Of a stretch of DNA of 63,608 nt, positions 8,645 through 17,521 are shown piece by piece. Each line of letters begins with the position of its first letter. The stretch's first letter is position 1. The position numbers were made by a program, and so were the translations under genes. The notes beneath the pieces were generated by a model. The model was not told where the DNA came from. It did not search any database and saw nothing but the letters and a program-made list of their open reading frames with translations. This DNA comes from a bacterium EF100-94H03 bin56. Its GTDB lineage: Bacteria > Pseudomonadota > Alphaproteobacteria > SP197. The DNA lies in NCBI GenBank assembly GCA_002238685.1, contig MPMV01000024.1, positions 1 to 63,608 on the forward strand. Direction: 5' to 3'.

Positions 8645-9471
8645 GCGCCGCCAGGTCCCGCCCCGGCCTCGCCATCGACGCGGTAGCGCCGGCCATAGCG
8701 GCCTTCCACCACCGACACGTCAAGCAGGACGCAGACATCCGTGGTGTTGAACTGGTGATCGATGACCGCACCGTCGCCAAACCGGCAGCCGGCCCGTGCG
8801 TAGCCCTTGATGAGCGGTGGCAGGCTGGCCATCCCCTCGGCAGCGTCGAATGTTCCGGGCGCCAGCCGTTTCATGTCGACGTAGAGATGATCGAGCGCGC
8901 GGGGACGAAGAGCCTCGGGGGCGGCGAGATGGTAGGCCATGTGGGAAAGCGGCAGGGCGAGACTGTCGGGGTCTGTGCCATGGAGGCTGGCGCAGCCGAA
9001 CATGTAGGAGATGTCGTGCTGCACCACATAGGCGCCAAGGCCCCGGAACAGTGCCTGGATGGCTGCCCCCGCCCGGTAGTTCATGTCGACACAACTGCGT
9101 CCGAGTTCCACCAGTTCACCGTCGATGGCAAGCAGGCGGGAGATGTCGAACTCGCCCGCGGTGTAGAACGTGCACGTGTGCCCCAGGGCCGATCGACGCA
9201 GCAGTCTCATGGTGGCGACAACGGCGGCGTCACCGCCTTGCGTCGTGTCGCGAACGATGAGGTGTTCGCAGATATCGTCGAATGAGTCGAAGTCCCGTTC
9301 CAGCTCGGTCATCCGGGGTGTGGGGCGGGCCTTCATTTCCTTGTAGAACACGCGGAAGCGCAAGTGCTGCACCGCCTGGAGTTCCTCCTCGCTGTCGACG
9401 AGGCGCAGTTCAAGAGGGCCAAGCCTGAGCCCTTTCGACAGTGCGCCCTGATCGCGGGACCCGGAAATCAT
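8641..9471 (-). CDS. OlsB-like ornithine N-acyltransferase (GNAT fold)
   Basis: 276 residues. The opening LRLVDSEEELQAVQHLRFRVFYKEM and the segment FDDICEHLIVRD are typical of the hemolysin-like GNAT proteins that include OlsB, which transfers a 3-hydroxyacyl chain from ACP to ornithine. A conserved ELGRSCVD stretch follows near residue 122. Coupled by a 4-base overlap to the acyltransferase downstream, which supports an ornithine-lipid pathway at the inner membrane. Phosphate regulation is common for these lipids, but no clear Pho box was seen. Confidence 0.8.
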   Translation of the reverse strand: MISGSRDQGALSKGLRLGPLELRLVDSEEELQAVQHLRFRVFYKEMKARPTPRMTELERDFDSFDDICEHLIVRDTTQGGDAAVVATMRLLRRSALGHTCTFYTAGEFDISRLLAIDGELVELGRSCVDMNYRAGAAIQALFRGLGAYVVQHDISYMFGCASLHGTDPDSLALPLSHMAYHLAAPEALRPRALDHLYVDMKRLAPGTFDAAEGMASLPPLIKGYARAGCRFGDGAVIDHQFNTTDVCVLLDVSVVEGRYGRRYRVDGEAGAGPGGA

Positions 9472-9493
9472 GGCTGAAGCGATTCGGCCGCCG

Positions 9494-9919
9494 TCAGGTG
9501 TCGGAACCGGACTTCAGCGCCCGCCCGTAAAGCTCCATGCGATGATCGATCAGATCGTAGCCCAGCCGTCTTGCGATCCTGACCTGGAGTTCCTCGAGTT
9601 CGGGATCCAGGAACTCGACGACCGTACCGGTGTCGATATCGATCAGGTGATCGTGATGCTCATCCTGATCGGCAGGTTCGTAGCGGGCTCGCCGACCCCC
9701 GAAGTCATGGCTCTGGATGATCTCCGATTCCTCGAAGAGGCGCAGCGTGCGGTAGACTGTCGAGATGCTGATGCGATCGTCGATTGCCGATGCGCGGCGA
9801 TAGACTTCCTCGACATCCGGATGATCGTCGGAATCCGAAATCACCTTGGCGATGACACGGCGCTGCTCCGTCATCTTGAGGCCCTTGTCGAGACATGCGA
9901 GTTCGATCTGTGATGTCAT
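9494..9919 (-). CDS. fur: Fur/Mur-family metalloregulator
   Basis: 141 residues. The winged-helix part (about 10-85) includes MTEQRRVIAKVI and SISTVYRTLRLFEESEII, the recognition helix of Fur. The metal-sensing region has HHDHLID (His88, His89, His91) and Glu103-rich VEFLDPELE. The C-terminal CXXC pairs of enterobacterial Fur are missing, as in many alphaproteobacterial Fur/Mur proteins, some of which respond to manganese. It is the first gene of the minus-strand run leading to the OlsB-like gene 22 bases downstream. Confidence 0.88.
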   Translation of the reverse strand: MTSQIELACLDKGLKMTEQRRVIAKVISDSDDHPDVEEVYRRASAIDDRISISTVYRTLRLFEESEIIQSHDFGGRRARYEPADQDEHHDHLIDIDTGTVVEFLDPELEELQVRIARRLGYDLIDHRMELYGRALKSGSDT

Positions 9920-10072
9920 GGTGCGAGTACGAACCGGAACGGCCTGGCACCGGTCCGCATGTGTCCTTCATCGTGTGTGGTTGCCAGGAAGTCTAGACCA
10001 AATGACACGGCAGCGCCATGCCTTGACAGGTTGACCGTCAGCGTGATTGACAGAACCACTGGAAGGTGTGCG

Positions 10073-10339
10073 ATGGAAACGCAAGGGAGGCCGGTTGGGG
10101 AGATGGCCGTCGACATGTGCCTCGACATCACCGGTGATGTCTGTCCGATCACGTTCGTCAGGACAAAACTCATGATCGAGGGCATGGAACCCGGGATGGT
10201 TGCCGAGGTTCGCCTGAACGAAGGCGAGCCGTTGCAGAACGTGCCACGCTCGATCAGGGAACACGGCCACTCCATCCTGTCGCTGGAACCGGAAGACGGT
10301 GTGGCAGGCGTGTGGCGGCTTCTCCTGAGGAAGGAGTGA
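10073..10339 (+). CDS. TusA-like sulfur carrier/sulfurtransferase
   Basis: 88 residues, the small SirA/TusA fold. The signature Cys-Pro pair is Cys24-Pro25 in DITGDVCPITFVRTK, where TusA carries persulfide sulfur, and the C-terminal half shows the GEPLQNVPRSIREHGH strand-helix. The start is the ATG at 10073, preceded by GGAAGG about 6 bases before it; an upstream extension in frame lacks domain similarity. It is divergent from fur with 153 bases between. The partner proteins for tRNA thiolation are not in this window. Confidence 0.85.
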   Translation: METQGRPVGEMAVDMCLDITGDVCPITFVRTKLMIEGMEPGMVAEVRLNEGEPLQNVPRSIREHGHSILSLEPEDGVAGVWRLLLRKE

Positions 10340-10349
10340 GGACCTGATC

Positions 10350-10784
10350 TCAGGTGCAGCCGCCCTGGATCTCACACAGACAGGTTTCCTTCTCGCCGCC
10401 GAGTGCCTCCGCGTGGCGCACGCCATCCGGGTAGAGAAAGACGAGCAGGATGCAGGATGGGCCGTCGTAGCGCCACATCCTGGCGCTGCCCTCGGTCCAT
10501 GCGAAGGCCGGATCGCCGAGCATGCCCACCACCTCGCTTTCCTGAAGGCCGGCGAGGTCACCGGCAGCCGGGACCTCCTCGATGACAGGTAACGCCTCGT
10601 CCGGCCCGATGGCTCCAGCGGCGGTCTCGCTGACGGCCGCCGTGGGACCGGCAAAGGGGCTGCAGGCTGCCAACGCCAGGGCGCATGCCAGAAACAGGGC
10701 ACGCCATGCGAGCGGGGCACATGGTGGCGCGGAGCATCGTTGATCAGGCGGTGTCATCCTGGTTTCCGTAACAGGAGTGGGCAT
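10350..10784 (-). CDS. Small predicted lipoprotein
   Basis: 144 residues from the first ATG; a second ATG at 10757 is equally plausible and gives a more standard signal. The N-terminus is a signal sequence ending in a lipobox (ALAACS), so lipidation at the Cys is expected. The mature part has LQESEVVGMLGDPAFAWTEG, reminiscent of the SmpA/BamE-type fold found in several small envelope lipoproteins, then a Cys-containing tail (CLCEIQGGC). The function is unknown. It converges on the TusA-like gene with 10 bases between. Confidence 0.7.
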   Translation of the reverse strand: MPTPVTETRMTPPDQRCSAPPCAPLAWRALFLACALALAACSPFAGPTAAVSETAAGAIGPDEALPVIEEVPAAGDLAGLQESEVVGMLGDPAFAWTEGSARMWRYDGPSCILLVFLYPDGVRHAEALGGEKETCLCEIQGGCT

Positions 10785-10820
10785 GGCTTGCCGATGACGG
10801 GGCTGGCCGGCGGCTGGTGC

Positions 10821-11528
10821 TCAGGACATCGCATCGGAGTTCCTGTGGAAGAGATGGGTCATGGTGATGGCGGCAATGACGGGCATGACGAGATTGAGAA
10901 GTGGAATGCTCATGCCGGCGGTGATGACGGCCCCCGTGACGAAGAGCCGCCAGCGGTGCCGCTTGCGCCAGGCGTCCGAGTCGCGGCGGGGCAGGCGTCG
11001 CAGCAGCACGATCTCGGCATACTCCCTGGCGAAGAGAAGGCTGTTGACGATCCAGAAGACGATGATCGACAGGCCAGGGATGAGGATTGCCACGAGATAA
11101 AGTGGTGCCGCGGCGAGATTGACGAGCAGCAGCCAGCCGACAAATCGAACGGAAGCGACGATGTCGCGAACCACTGTCGTTCCTCTCGCCTCCGGCAGGT
11201 GCGGATAGTCGGTTCCCTCGACGCGTGAAACGATGCCGTCGAGAAAGAGCGATGCCACGGTTTGCACGACCATGACGAACGTGAACCAGACGAGCGCAAC
11301 GGCACCCAGCGTGACCACGACGAAAACGACGCTGTCGGCCAGCCAGCCGGGCATCCAGGCGACACGGGTTTCCACCAGAGAGCCGGGTTCGAGGACCATC
11401 GCGCCACCGATGACCAGGGCCACGAGAACCGAAGACGCAACGGCACTCGCCAGGGCAATGAGAACCATACTGCGGCGAATCCTGCGATCACCCAGGTTGA
11501 CGGCAATCCTCCCGGGCACGTCAAGCAC
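10821..11528 (-). CDS. EI24/CysZ-like integral membrane protein
   Basis: About 235 residues from a GTG at 11528 that overlaps the amidase stop by 8 bases. Longer starts would run deep into the amidase gene. Four or five hydrophobic segments are visible, including a long one at about 20-45, one around 65-90 and the pair near LLLVNLAAAPLYLVAILIPG. The C-terminal HLFHRNSD end and overall layout fit the EI24 (CysZ-like) family. CysZ is a sulfate permease in E. coli, but many alphaproteobacterial relatives have no tested substrate. Confidence 0.72.
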   Translation of the reverse strand: MLDVPGRIAVNLGDRRIRRSMVLIALASAVASSVLVALVIGGAMVLEPGSLVETRVAWMPGWLADSVVFVVVTLGAVALVWFTFVMVVQTVASLFLDGIVSRVEGTDYPHLPEARGTTVVRDIVASVRFVGWLLLVNLAAAPLYLVAILIPGLSIIVFWIVNSLLFAREYAEIVLLRRLPRRDSDAWRKRHRWRLFVTGAVITAGMSIPLLNLVMPVIAAITMTHLFHRNSDAMS

Positions 11529-12987
11529 GATGGCGGCCGTCGATCGGCTCCGGATCGGGGTAACGACCGGGTGTGCCGCGGGGGTCGATGGGCAGACCGC
11601 CAGCGATGCCAAGGGCGTGTTCGGCGACAGCAGCCCATCCCAGAACACGTCCGTCGCTGTGCGAGGGGCCGACCAGCTGTAATCCGACAGGCAATCCGTC
11701 ATCCGTGAATCCGCAGGGAATCGAGATCGCGGGAGACGATGTCAACGTGATCACCGACGTGATCATGATCCAGTCCACGTAGTTTTCGAACCGATGGCCT
11801 TCGAGCTCCCCGAGATAGCGTTCGTGGGTGGCGATGGCGGGGACGATGGTCGAGGGAAGGGCGAGAAGGTCAAAGGTCTCGAAGAACGCCATCATCTTCT
11901 GGTAGAGCGCGCCCCGGATGCGTGTCGCCCGGATGATGTCGCCGATGCCAAGATCGAGCCCCTTGCGGATGTTCCACACATTCTCCGGCTTCAGCATTCC
12001 GCGGCGGTGCAAGAGATCGTCCTCATGGGCGGTGGCGAATCCGATGGCCCGCAGGGTATGGAACGCTTCCGGCGTATCGGAAAAGTCGACGGTGGCCGGT
12101 GCGATGTCGCTTCCCAGGGCCGCAAGACGATCGAGGGCCTCACGGCACAACCGGTCAACGTTCCGGGCCACCGGCGTGATGCCGAGATCCGGCGAGTAGC
12201 CGATGCGCCGCGGGATGTCTCCCCGGTCGAGGGCCACGCGGACCTGGTCCCGCCAGGAGACCGGCGGTGCCGGACGTGACAGCGGATCGCGTTCGTCAAC
12301 TCCCGACATCGCATCGAGCAGAAGCGCCGTGTCGGCGACATTGCGTCCCATCGGCCCGCTGACCGAAAGATTCTGGAAGGCATCCGGTGCCGGACCGCGG
12401 GCGACGACACCAGGGCTCGGCCGAAATCCCGTCACCCCGCAGAAGCTTGCCGGAATGCGCAGACTGCCGCCGAGATCGGAACCGGTCGCCAGGGGCACCT
12501 GGCCGCTGGCCAGCGCGGCCGCCGATCCACCGGAGGATCCACCAGCCGAGAACGCCATGTCCCAGGGATTGGTCGTCACCCCGAGAACCTCGTTGAAACT
12601 GTTGCCTCCGGCGCCGAACTCCGGAACGTTGGACTTGCCGACGACGACGGCCCCCCGGCTTTCCAGGCGCGTCACCATGAGATCCGAGGCCGGCGGAACG
12701 TGGTCGGCCCAGATCGGGGAACCGTAGGTGGTCCGCACACCGGCGACGTCCTCGAGATCCTTGATGGCGACCGGCAGACCATGGAGCGGACCCGGGGCAT
12801 CACCGGAATCGAACCGCCGCGCATGGTCCCGGGCCCGGTCGAAACAACGGGTTGGCATGGCGTTGAGGCCATCGTCTGTCGCCTCGATGCGGGCGATGCA
12901 GTCCTCGACGAACTCGAGTGGGGAAACCTCCTTGCGGCGCAGCAGTCCGGCGGCCTCGCTCGCCGTCATCCTCCAGAGATCTGCCAT
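11521..12987 (-). CDS. Amidase signature family hydrolase
   Basis: 488 residues from the ATG at 12987 (MADLWRMTASEA), the usual length. The Ser-cisSer-Lys triad is visible: Lys in HGLPVAIKD, the cis-Ser in GSDLGGSLRIPA and its partner in the glycine-rich AGGSSGGSAAALASG. The family hydrolyses amide bonds of varied small substrates and also includes GatA. No gatB or gatC is nearby, so this is more likely a catabolic amidase. Its start faces the PfkB-kinase gene across 128 bases. Confidence 0.85.
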   Translation of the reverse strand: MADLWRMTASEAAGLLRRKEVSPLEFVEDCIARIEATDDGLNAMPTRCFDRARDHARRFDSGDAPGPLHGLPVAIKDLEDVAGVRTTYGSPIWADHVPPASDLMVTRLESRGAVVVGKSNVPEFGAGGNSFNEVLGVTTNPWDMAFSAGGSSGGSAAALASGQVPLATGSDLGGSLRIPASFCGVTGFRPSPGVVARGPAPDAFQNLSVSGPMGRNVADTALLLDAMSGVDERDPLSRPAPPVSWRDQVRVALDRGDIPRRIGYSPDLGITPVARNVDRLCREALDRLAALGSDIAPATVDFSDTPEAFHTLRAIGFATAHEDDLLHRRGMLKPENVWNIRKGLDLGIGDIIRATRIRGALYQKMMAFFETFDLLALPSTIVPAIATHERYLGELEGHRFENYVDWIMITSVITLTSSPAISIPCGFTDDGLPVGLQLVGPSHSDGRVLGWAAVAEHALGIAGGLPIDPRGTPGRYPDPEPIDGRHRA

Positions 12988-13115
12988 CGGTGCCTTCCGC
13001 GCGTTGAGGCCGTGCGTGGCGAGTATGGTGCTGTCACATGTCCCCGGGCAAGGCTTGCCAGAAAGTGCTCCACACTTATACTCGCGGCCACCGGCAACAG
13101 GTGCCTCTTTCTCAC

Positions 13116-14102
13116 ATGAACCAGCCATGCATCGATGTTCTTGGCATCGGCAACGCCATCGTTGACATCGTCGCCGAGGTCGATGAGTCCTTTCTGGCAG
13201 ACTTCGACCTCGCCAAGGACGGCATGCACCTTGTCGATCACGACATGGCGACGAGGCTTCTCGACGCCTGCGAGCCCGTCACGATGATGTCCGGTGGCTC
13301 CGTGGCCAACACGATTGCCGGCCTTGCCGCGATCGGAGGCAACGGCGGATTTGTCGGCAGAGTGAAGGACGACACGCTCGGGCAGCGCTTTGCCGGGGAC
13401 CTGCGTTCCCAGGGTGTCGTCTTCGCGACCCCTGCGGCGGCCGACGGGCCGGAAACCGGACGATCCCTCATTCTCGTGACGCCGGACGGCCATCGGACCA
13501 TGTGCACATGGCTCGGCGCATCGGTCGATCTCGGTGTTGCGGATCTCGAGGCGGACGCCATGTCCGCACGGGTCGTCCTGCTCGAGGGCTATCTCATGGA
13601 TGCGCCCGAAGGACACGAGGTGTTCAGGAAGGCGGCCGGCATGGCTGCCGCAGCCGGTGGCAAGGTCGCGATGTCACTTTCCGATGCGGCATGCGTGGAT
13701 CGCCACCGGGACGATCTGCACCCGTTCCTGCACGACCATGTCGACATCGTGTTCGCCAACGAGGCCGAAACTCTGTCGCTCTTTCCCGGAGAATCCTTCT
13801 CGGCGGCGTCCCGCGGTCTCGCGGACGAGGTCTCCATCGCCGTCGTCACGCGCAGCGAGAAGGGCTCCATGGTCTTCTCGCCCGGTTCGGTCTTCGAAAT
13901 CGAATCCGTCATGACCAAGGTGGTCGATGCCACGGGTGCCGGTGATCTCTATGCCGCCGGTTTCCTCTACGGTTACACCCAGGAACTCAGTCTCGACCGG
14001 GCGGCGCGCATCGCCAATGTCTGCTCCAGTGAAGTGATCGGCCAGTTTGGCGCCCGTGTCACGAGTGACCTTCGCGCCTCCATTGCGCGGACACTGGGAT
14101 AA
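13116..14102 (+). CDS. PfkB-family (adenosine kinase-like) sugar kinase
   Basis: 328 residues. The N-terminal DVLGIGNAIVDIVA and GGSVANTIAGLAAIGG segments bind the sugar, and the C-terminal DATGAGDLYAAGFLYG holds the catalytic Asp and anion hole typical of ribokinase/adenosine kinase. This subgroup, common in Rhodospirillales and Rhizobiales, is usually annotated as adenosine kinase, but its substrate has rarely been measured. The start is the ATG at 13116; upstream codons in frame lie outside the family. Confidence 0.88.
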   Translation: MNQPCIDVLGIGNAIVDIVAEVDESFLADFDLAKDGMHLVDHDMATRLLDACEPVTMMSGGSVANTIAGLAAIGGNGGFVGRVKDDTLGQRFAGDLRSQGVVFATPAAADGPETGRSLILVTPDGHRTMCTWLGASVDLGVADLEADAMSARVVLLEGYLMDAPEGHEVFRKAAGMAAAAGGKVAMSLSDAACVDRHRDDLHPFLHDHVDIVFANEAETLSLFPGESFSAASRGLADEVSIAVVTRSEKGSMVFSPGSVFEIESVMTKVVDATGAGDLYAAGFLYGYTQELSLDRAARIANVCSSEVIGQFGARVTSDLRASIARTLG

Positions 14103-14130
14103 GCCGCACAACGATAAGGGGAGTGTCTCC

Positions 14131-14781
14131 ATGACGGCCATTGAACTCATCACATCCAACGTCTGCCCCTTCGCCCAGCGAACCCACATGGCGCTCATCG
14201 AGAAGGGGCTGGAATTCACGGTTCGAGAGGTCGATCTCGCCAACAAGCCCGCCTGGTTCGAGGAAATCTCGCCGACCTCGAAGGTTCCGGTGGTGAAGAT
14301 CGCTGACGAGATCGTCTGGGAATCCGCGATCGCCAACGAGTTCCTCGAGGACAAGTTCCCGAATGTGCCCCTGTTGCCCGACGATCCCTGGTTGCGTGCC
14401 CAGGCGCGCATCTGGATCGATTACTGCAACACCCGATGGGTCGAGGATTTCTACGCGCTGCTGGAAGCGAAGGACGCGGAACGCCGGAAGGACCTTGGTG
14501 ACCGGGTGAGACAGGATCTCCGCCACATGGAAACGAAGGGCATGGCGGCTCTTTCGTCAGGGCCCTTCTGGCTGGGTTCGTCGGTCAGCCTCGTCGATCT
14601 CGCCTTCTGGCCGTTCTTCGAACGGTTTCCGTTGCTCTCCCACTACCGCCAGCTCACCATTCCGGAAGACTGCCGGCGTCTGCACCGGTGGTGTGACGAG
14701 ATGGCGGCACGTCCTTCGGTGCGCCAGACCATGCACGAAGCTTCCTGGTACATCGAGCGCTACAGGTCCCGGGCTGCCTGA
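14131..14781 (+). CDS. Glutathione S-transferase family protein
   Basis: 216 residues: thioredoxin-like N-domain (1-80) with SNVCPFAQRTHM and the cis-Pro segment SKVPVV, followed by the all-helical C-domain (90-210). Cys12 at the helix start resembles the omega/beta classes, which do thiol transfer or dehydroascorbate reduction rather than conjugation. The start has a strong AAGGGGAG ribosome site about 6 bases ahead. It follows the PfkB kinase by 28 bases and precedes the flavin reductase-like gene by 17, suggesting one transcript. Confidence 0.88.
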   Translation: MTAIELITSNVCPFAQRTHMALIEKGLEFTVREVDLANKPAWFEEISPTSKVPVVKIADEIVWESAIANEFLEDKFPNVPLLPDDPWLRAQARIWIDYCNTRWVEDFYALLEAKDAERRKDLGDRVRQDLRHMETKGMAALSSGPFWLGSSVSLVDLAFWPFFERFPLLSHYRQLTIPEDCRRLHRWCDEMAARPSVRQTMHEASWYIERYRSRAA

Positions 14782-14798
14782 CGGCGGACGAGAGCACC

Positions 14799-15398
14799 AT
14801 GTTCTACGAACCCTCGAAGGGGCACGGGCTCGACCGTGATCCGTTCAAGGCTCTCGTGGCGCCGCGTCCCATCGGCTGGTTCACCACTCTCAATGACGAT
14901 GGGTCGGTCAACCTGGCCCCTTACAGCTTCTTCAACGCCATGGCTGACGATCCCCCTGTGGTCTGTTTCTCGGCCGGTGGTTCGGAACGCACCAAGGATA
15001 CCGCCCGCAATGCGGCCGACGCCGGAGAGTTCGTGCACAATCTGGTGACCCGGTCGCTGCGTGACGCCATGAACATCTCGGCGCGCGAGGTGCCTGCGGG
15101 TGTTGACGAGGCGAGGCTTGCCGGACTGGAACTGGCACCCTCGGTCATGGTGTCGACGCCTCGTGTGGCGGCAAGTCCGGTTGCCTTCGAGTGCCGCTAT
15201 CTCAAGACGCTGGAGATTCCGCAAAAGGACACCCCGAGCCTGGTGGTATTCGGCGAGGTGGTCGGCATTCACATCGATGATGACGCCATCGCAACAGGAC
15301 GCTTCGATCCCGAGGCCGAGGGGGTGATTGCCCGCCTCGGCTATGCCAACTACGCCGTCGTCGGTGGTACGTTCCGACTGGAACGGCTGGACCCTTGA
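14799..15398 (+). CDS. Flavin reductase-like (FMN-binding split barrel) protein
   Basis: 199 residues. The sequence ALVAPRPIGWFTTLNDDGSVNLAPYSFFN is the hallmark of the DIM6/NTAB FMN-binding split-barrel family. Members reduce flavin with NAD(P)H or act as FMN-bound oxidoreductases; the substrate cannot be told. It sits 17 bases after the glutathione transferase gene, suggesting a shared detoxification or redox role, which is an inference. Confidence 0.85.
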   Translation: MFYEPSKGHGLDRDPFKALVAPRPIGWFTTLNDDGSVNLAPYSFFNAMADDPPVVCFSAGGSERTKDTARNAADAGEFVHNLVTRSLRDAMNISAREVPAGVDEARLAGLELAPSVMVSTPRVAASPVAFECRYLKTLEIPQKDTPSLVVFGEVVGIHIDDDAIATGRFDPEAEGVIARLGYANYAVVGGTFRLERLDP

Positions 15399-15467
15399 GA
15401 ACCTTAGCGCGGGGGATTGATCGCGGCACGGCCGCGTGGTCTTCTTGCCTCAAGACGGAGGTGATCG

Positions 15468-16580
15468 ATGCTTCTCGGAGTACCCAGAGAGATCAAGAAT
15501 CACGAGTACCGCGTCGGCATGACGCCGGCCTCGGTGAGGGAACTCACCGGACGTGGTCACGCCGTGCTCGTCGAGAAGGGCGCCGGTCGTGGCATCGGAC
15601 TGACCGACAGCATGTACGTGCGCGCCGGTGCGGACATTGTGGACACCCCGGAAGAAGTCTTCGCCCGGGCGGAGATGATCGTGAAGGTGAAGGAACCGCA
15701 ACCCGACGAGTGCCGCCTGTTGCACCGGGATCAGATTCTCTTCACCTACCTTCACCTTGCGCCGGACCCGTTGCAGACACGGCTGCTCGTCGAATCGGGC
15801 TGCACCGCCATCGCCTACGAGACGGTCTCCGACATGAATGGTGGTCTGCCGCTCCTTGCACCGATGAGCGAGGTCGCCGGGCGCATGTCGATCCAGGCCG
15901 CCAGTCACTGCCTCGAGAAGGCCCAGCACGGCGCCGGTGTCCTCCTTGGCGGTGTCCCGGGCGTGGCGCCAGGGAAGGTGGTCGTCATTGGTGGTGGAGT
16001 GGTGGGCACCCACGCTGCGCGCATGGCGATCGGCCTCGGTGCGGATGTGACTGTCTTCGACCGTTCGATCGCCCGGTTGCGGCAACTCGATGAACTGTTG
16101 GAGGCACGGGCCAAGGTTCTCTATTCGACGACCGATGCCCTCGAGGAGCATGTCCTTGCCGCGGACGCGGTCATTGGTGCCGTTCTGATTCCCGGCGCCG
16201 CAGCACCGAAGCTCGTGACCGAAAGCCACATCCGCCGGATGCGCCGTGGTTCGGTGGTGGTCGATGTCGCCATCGACCAGGGAGGCTGTTTCGAGACAAG
16301 CCGTGCGACGACCCACGCCAGACCGACCTACCGGGTCCATGGAGTCGTCCACTACTGCGTTGCCAACATGCCAGGCGGCGTGGCCCGGACATCGACCTTC
16401 GCCCTCAACAACGCGACACTGCCCTTCATCATCCAGCTTGCGGACAGGGGCTGGCAGCGCGCCTGCAGGGTCGATCCCTTCCTTTGCGATGGCCTCAATG
16501 TCCACGACGGAAAGGTTGTCTACAAGGCGGTGGCGGACGCCCTGGACTACCCGTTCGTCGATCCTGCCGACGTTCTCTGA
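15468..16580 (+). CDS. ald: Alanine dehydrogenase
   Basis: Reversible NAD-dependent conversion of L-alanine to pyruvate and ammonia. 370 residues, exactly the family size. The opening [19 protein letters not shown], the substrate Lys in VKVKEPQ, the TYLHLAP histidine segment and the NAD-binding [20 protein letters not shown] are all intact. A ribosome site (GGAGG) lies 8 bases before the ATG. It converges on the carnitine-dehydrogenase-like gene with 23 bases between. Confidence 0.96.
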   Translation: MLLGVPREIKNHEYRVGMTPASVRELTGRGHAVLVEKGAGRGIGLTDSMYVRAGADIVDTPEEVFARAEMIVKVKEPQPDECRLLHRDQILFTYLHLAPDPLQTRLLVESGCTAIAYETVSDMNGGLPLLAPMSEVAGRMSIQAASHCLEKAQHGAGVLLGGVPGVAPGKVVVIGGGVVGTHAARMAIGLGADVTVFDRSIARLRQLDELLEARAKVLYSTTDALEEHVLAADAVIGAVLIPGAAAPKLVTESHIRRMRRGSVVVDVAIDQGGCFETSRATTHARPTYRVHGVVHYCVANMPGGVARTSTFALNNATLPFIIQLADRGWQRACRVDPFLCDGLNVHDGKVVYKAVADALDYPFVDPADVL

Positions 16581-16603
16581 CGCCGACTTCGGGAACATCG
16601 CGA

Positions 16604-17521
16604 TCAGTTGCGCCGGGGCGGCTTCATCAGCCCTTCGAGCATCACCATCAGGTTCTCGTCGCGCCAGCGTTCGAGGTCGTCGATGTCGAGATGGCCGTAC
16701 ATGGCGTCGACAGCGCCGACGAGTTCATTCCTGGCCGTTTCGCCGCGCTTCCAGCCGAAGTGGTCGATCATGTGGCGAACGCCCCCCTTGCCGCCGCCGA
16801 GGTGATAGCACGTCACGGGACCGGCAAAAGCCCATCGCAGTCCCGGGCCTGCCGTCATCGCCGTGTCGATGTCCTGGTAGGTGCAGATTCCGTCATCCAC
16901 AAGGGCCGCTGCTTCCTCGAAGACGACGTGCTGGAGGCGGTTGGCGATGTAGGATTCGATTTCCCGGCGGAGTGTGAGAGTCCTCTTGCCGACGGATTCG
17001 TAGAAGGCCGAAGCCCACGCCACGACATCACCGGCGGTCCGGCTGCCCGCGACCACCTCCACCAGCGGCACGAGGTAGCTGGGCGCGAAGGGGTGGCCGA
17101 TGACGACCCTTTCGGGGTGCTGACAACGCGATTGGAGACGTGTCGGCAGGAAGGCCGATGATGAACTCGCCAGCACCGTTTCGGCCGGAGCGGCGGCATC
17201 CATGGCCTCGAACAGCGCAATCTTGAGATCTTCACGATCGGGCGCGCTTTCCTGGACGAAGTCCGCATTCTCCACCGCTTCCTCCATCGATCCTGCAAAG
17301 CGGAACCGTTCCCTGGACGCACCCCTGGCCAGTCCGAGACGTTCAAGATAGGGCCAGGCCTGGTCGATGATGCGCCGGGCGCTGGCCTCGCCATCTGGCG
17401 CCGGGTCGCTCATCACCACATCGCGGCCAGCCGCAAGAATGACGGCAGCCCATCCGGCACCGATGTAGCCGCCTCCCACACAGGCGATGTTCATGGTCCG
17501 GTCCGGTGCTGGTCGTGTCAT
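16604..17521 (-). CDS. 3-hydroxyacyl-CoA dehydrogenase family, carnitine dehydrogenase-like
   Basis: 305 residues, a single-copy HCDH protein. The NAD fold begins CVGGGYIGAGWAAVI, followed by MSDPAP and the conserved SSSSAFLP and GHPFAPSYLVPLVEVV segments; the helical C-domain contains GPGLRWAFAGP. This combination is closer to L-carnitine 3-dehydrogenase than to fatty-acid enzymes, but L-gulonate dehydrogenase-like activity is also possible. The ATG overlaps the hldD stop by 4 bases (ATGA), so it is the last gene of the sulfate/heptose operon despite an apparently unrelated role. Confidence 0.78.
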   Translation of the reverse strand: MTRPAPDRTMNIACVGGGYIGAGWAAVILAAGRDVVMSDPAPDGEASARRIIDQAWPYLERLGLARGASRERFRFAGSMEEAVENADFVQESAPDREDLKIALFEAMDAAAPAETVLASSSSAFLPTRLQSRCQHPERVVIGHPFAPSYLVPLVEVVAGSRTAGDVVAWASAFYESVGKRTLTLRREIESYIANRLQHVVFEEAAALVDDGICTYQDIDTAMTAGPGLRWAFAGPVTCYHLGGGKGGVRHMIDHFGWKRGETARNELVGAVDAMYGHLDIDDLERWRDENLMVMLEGLMKPPRRN

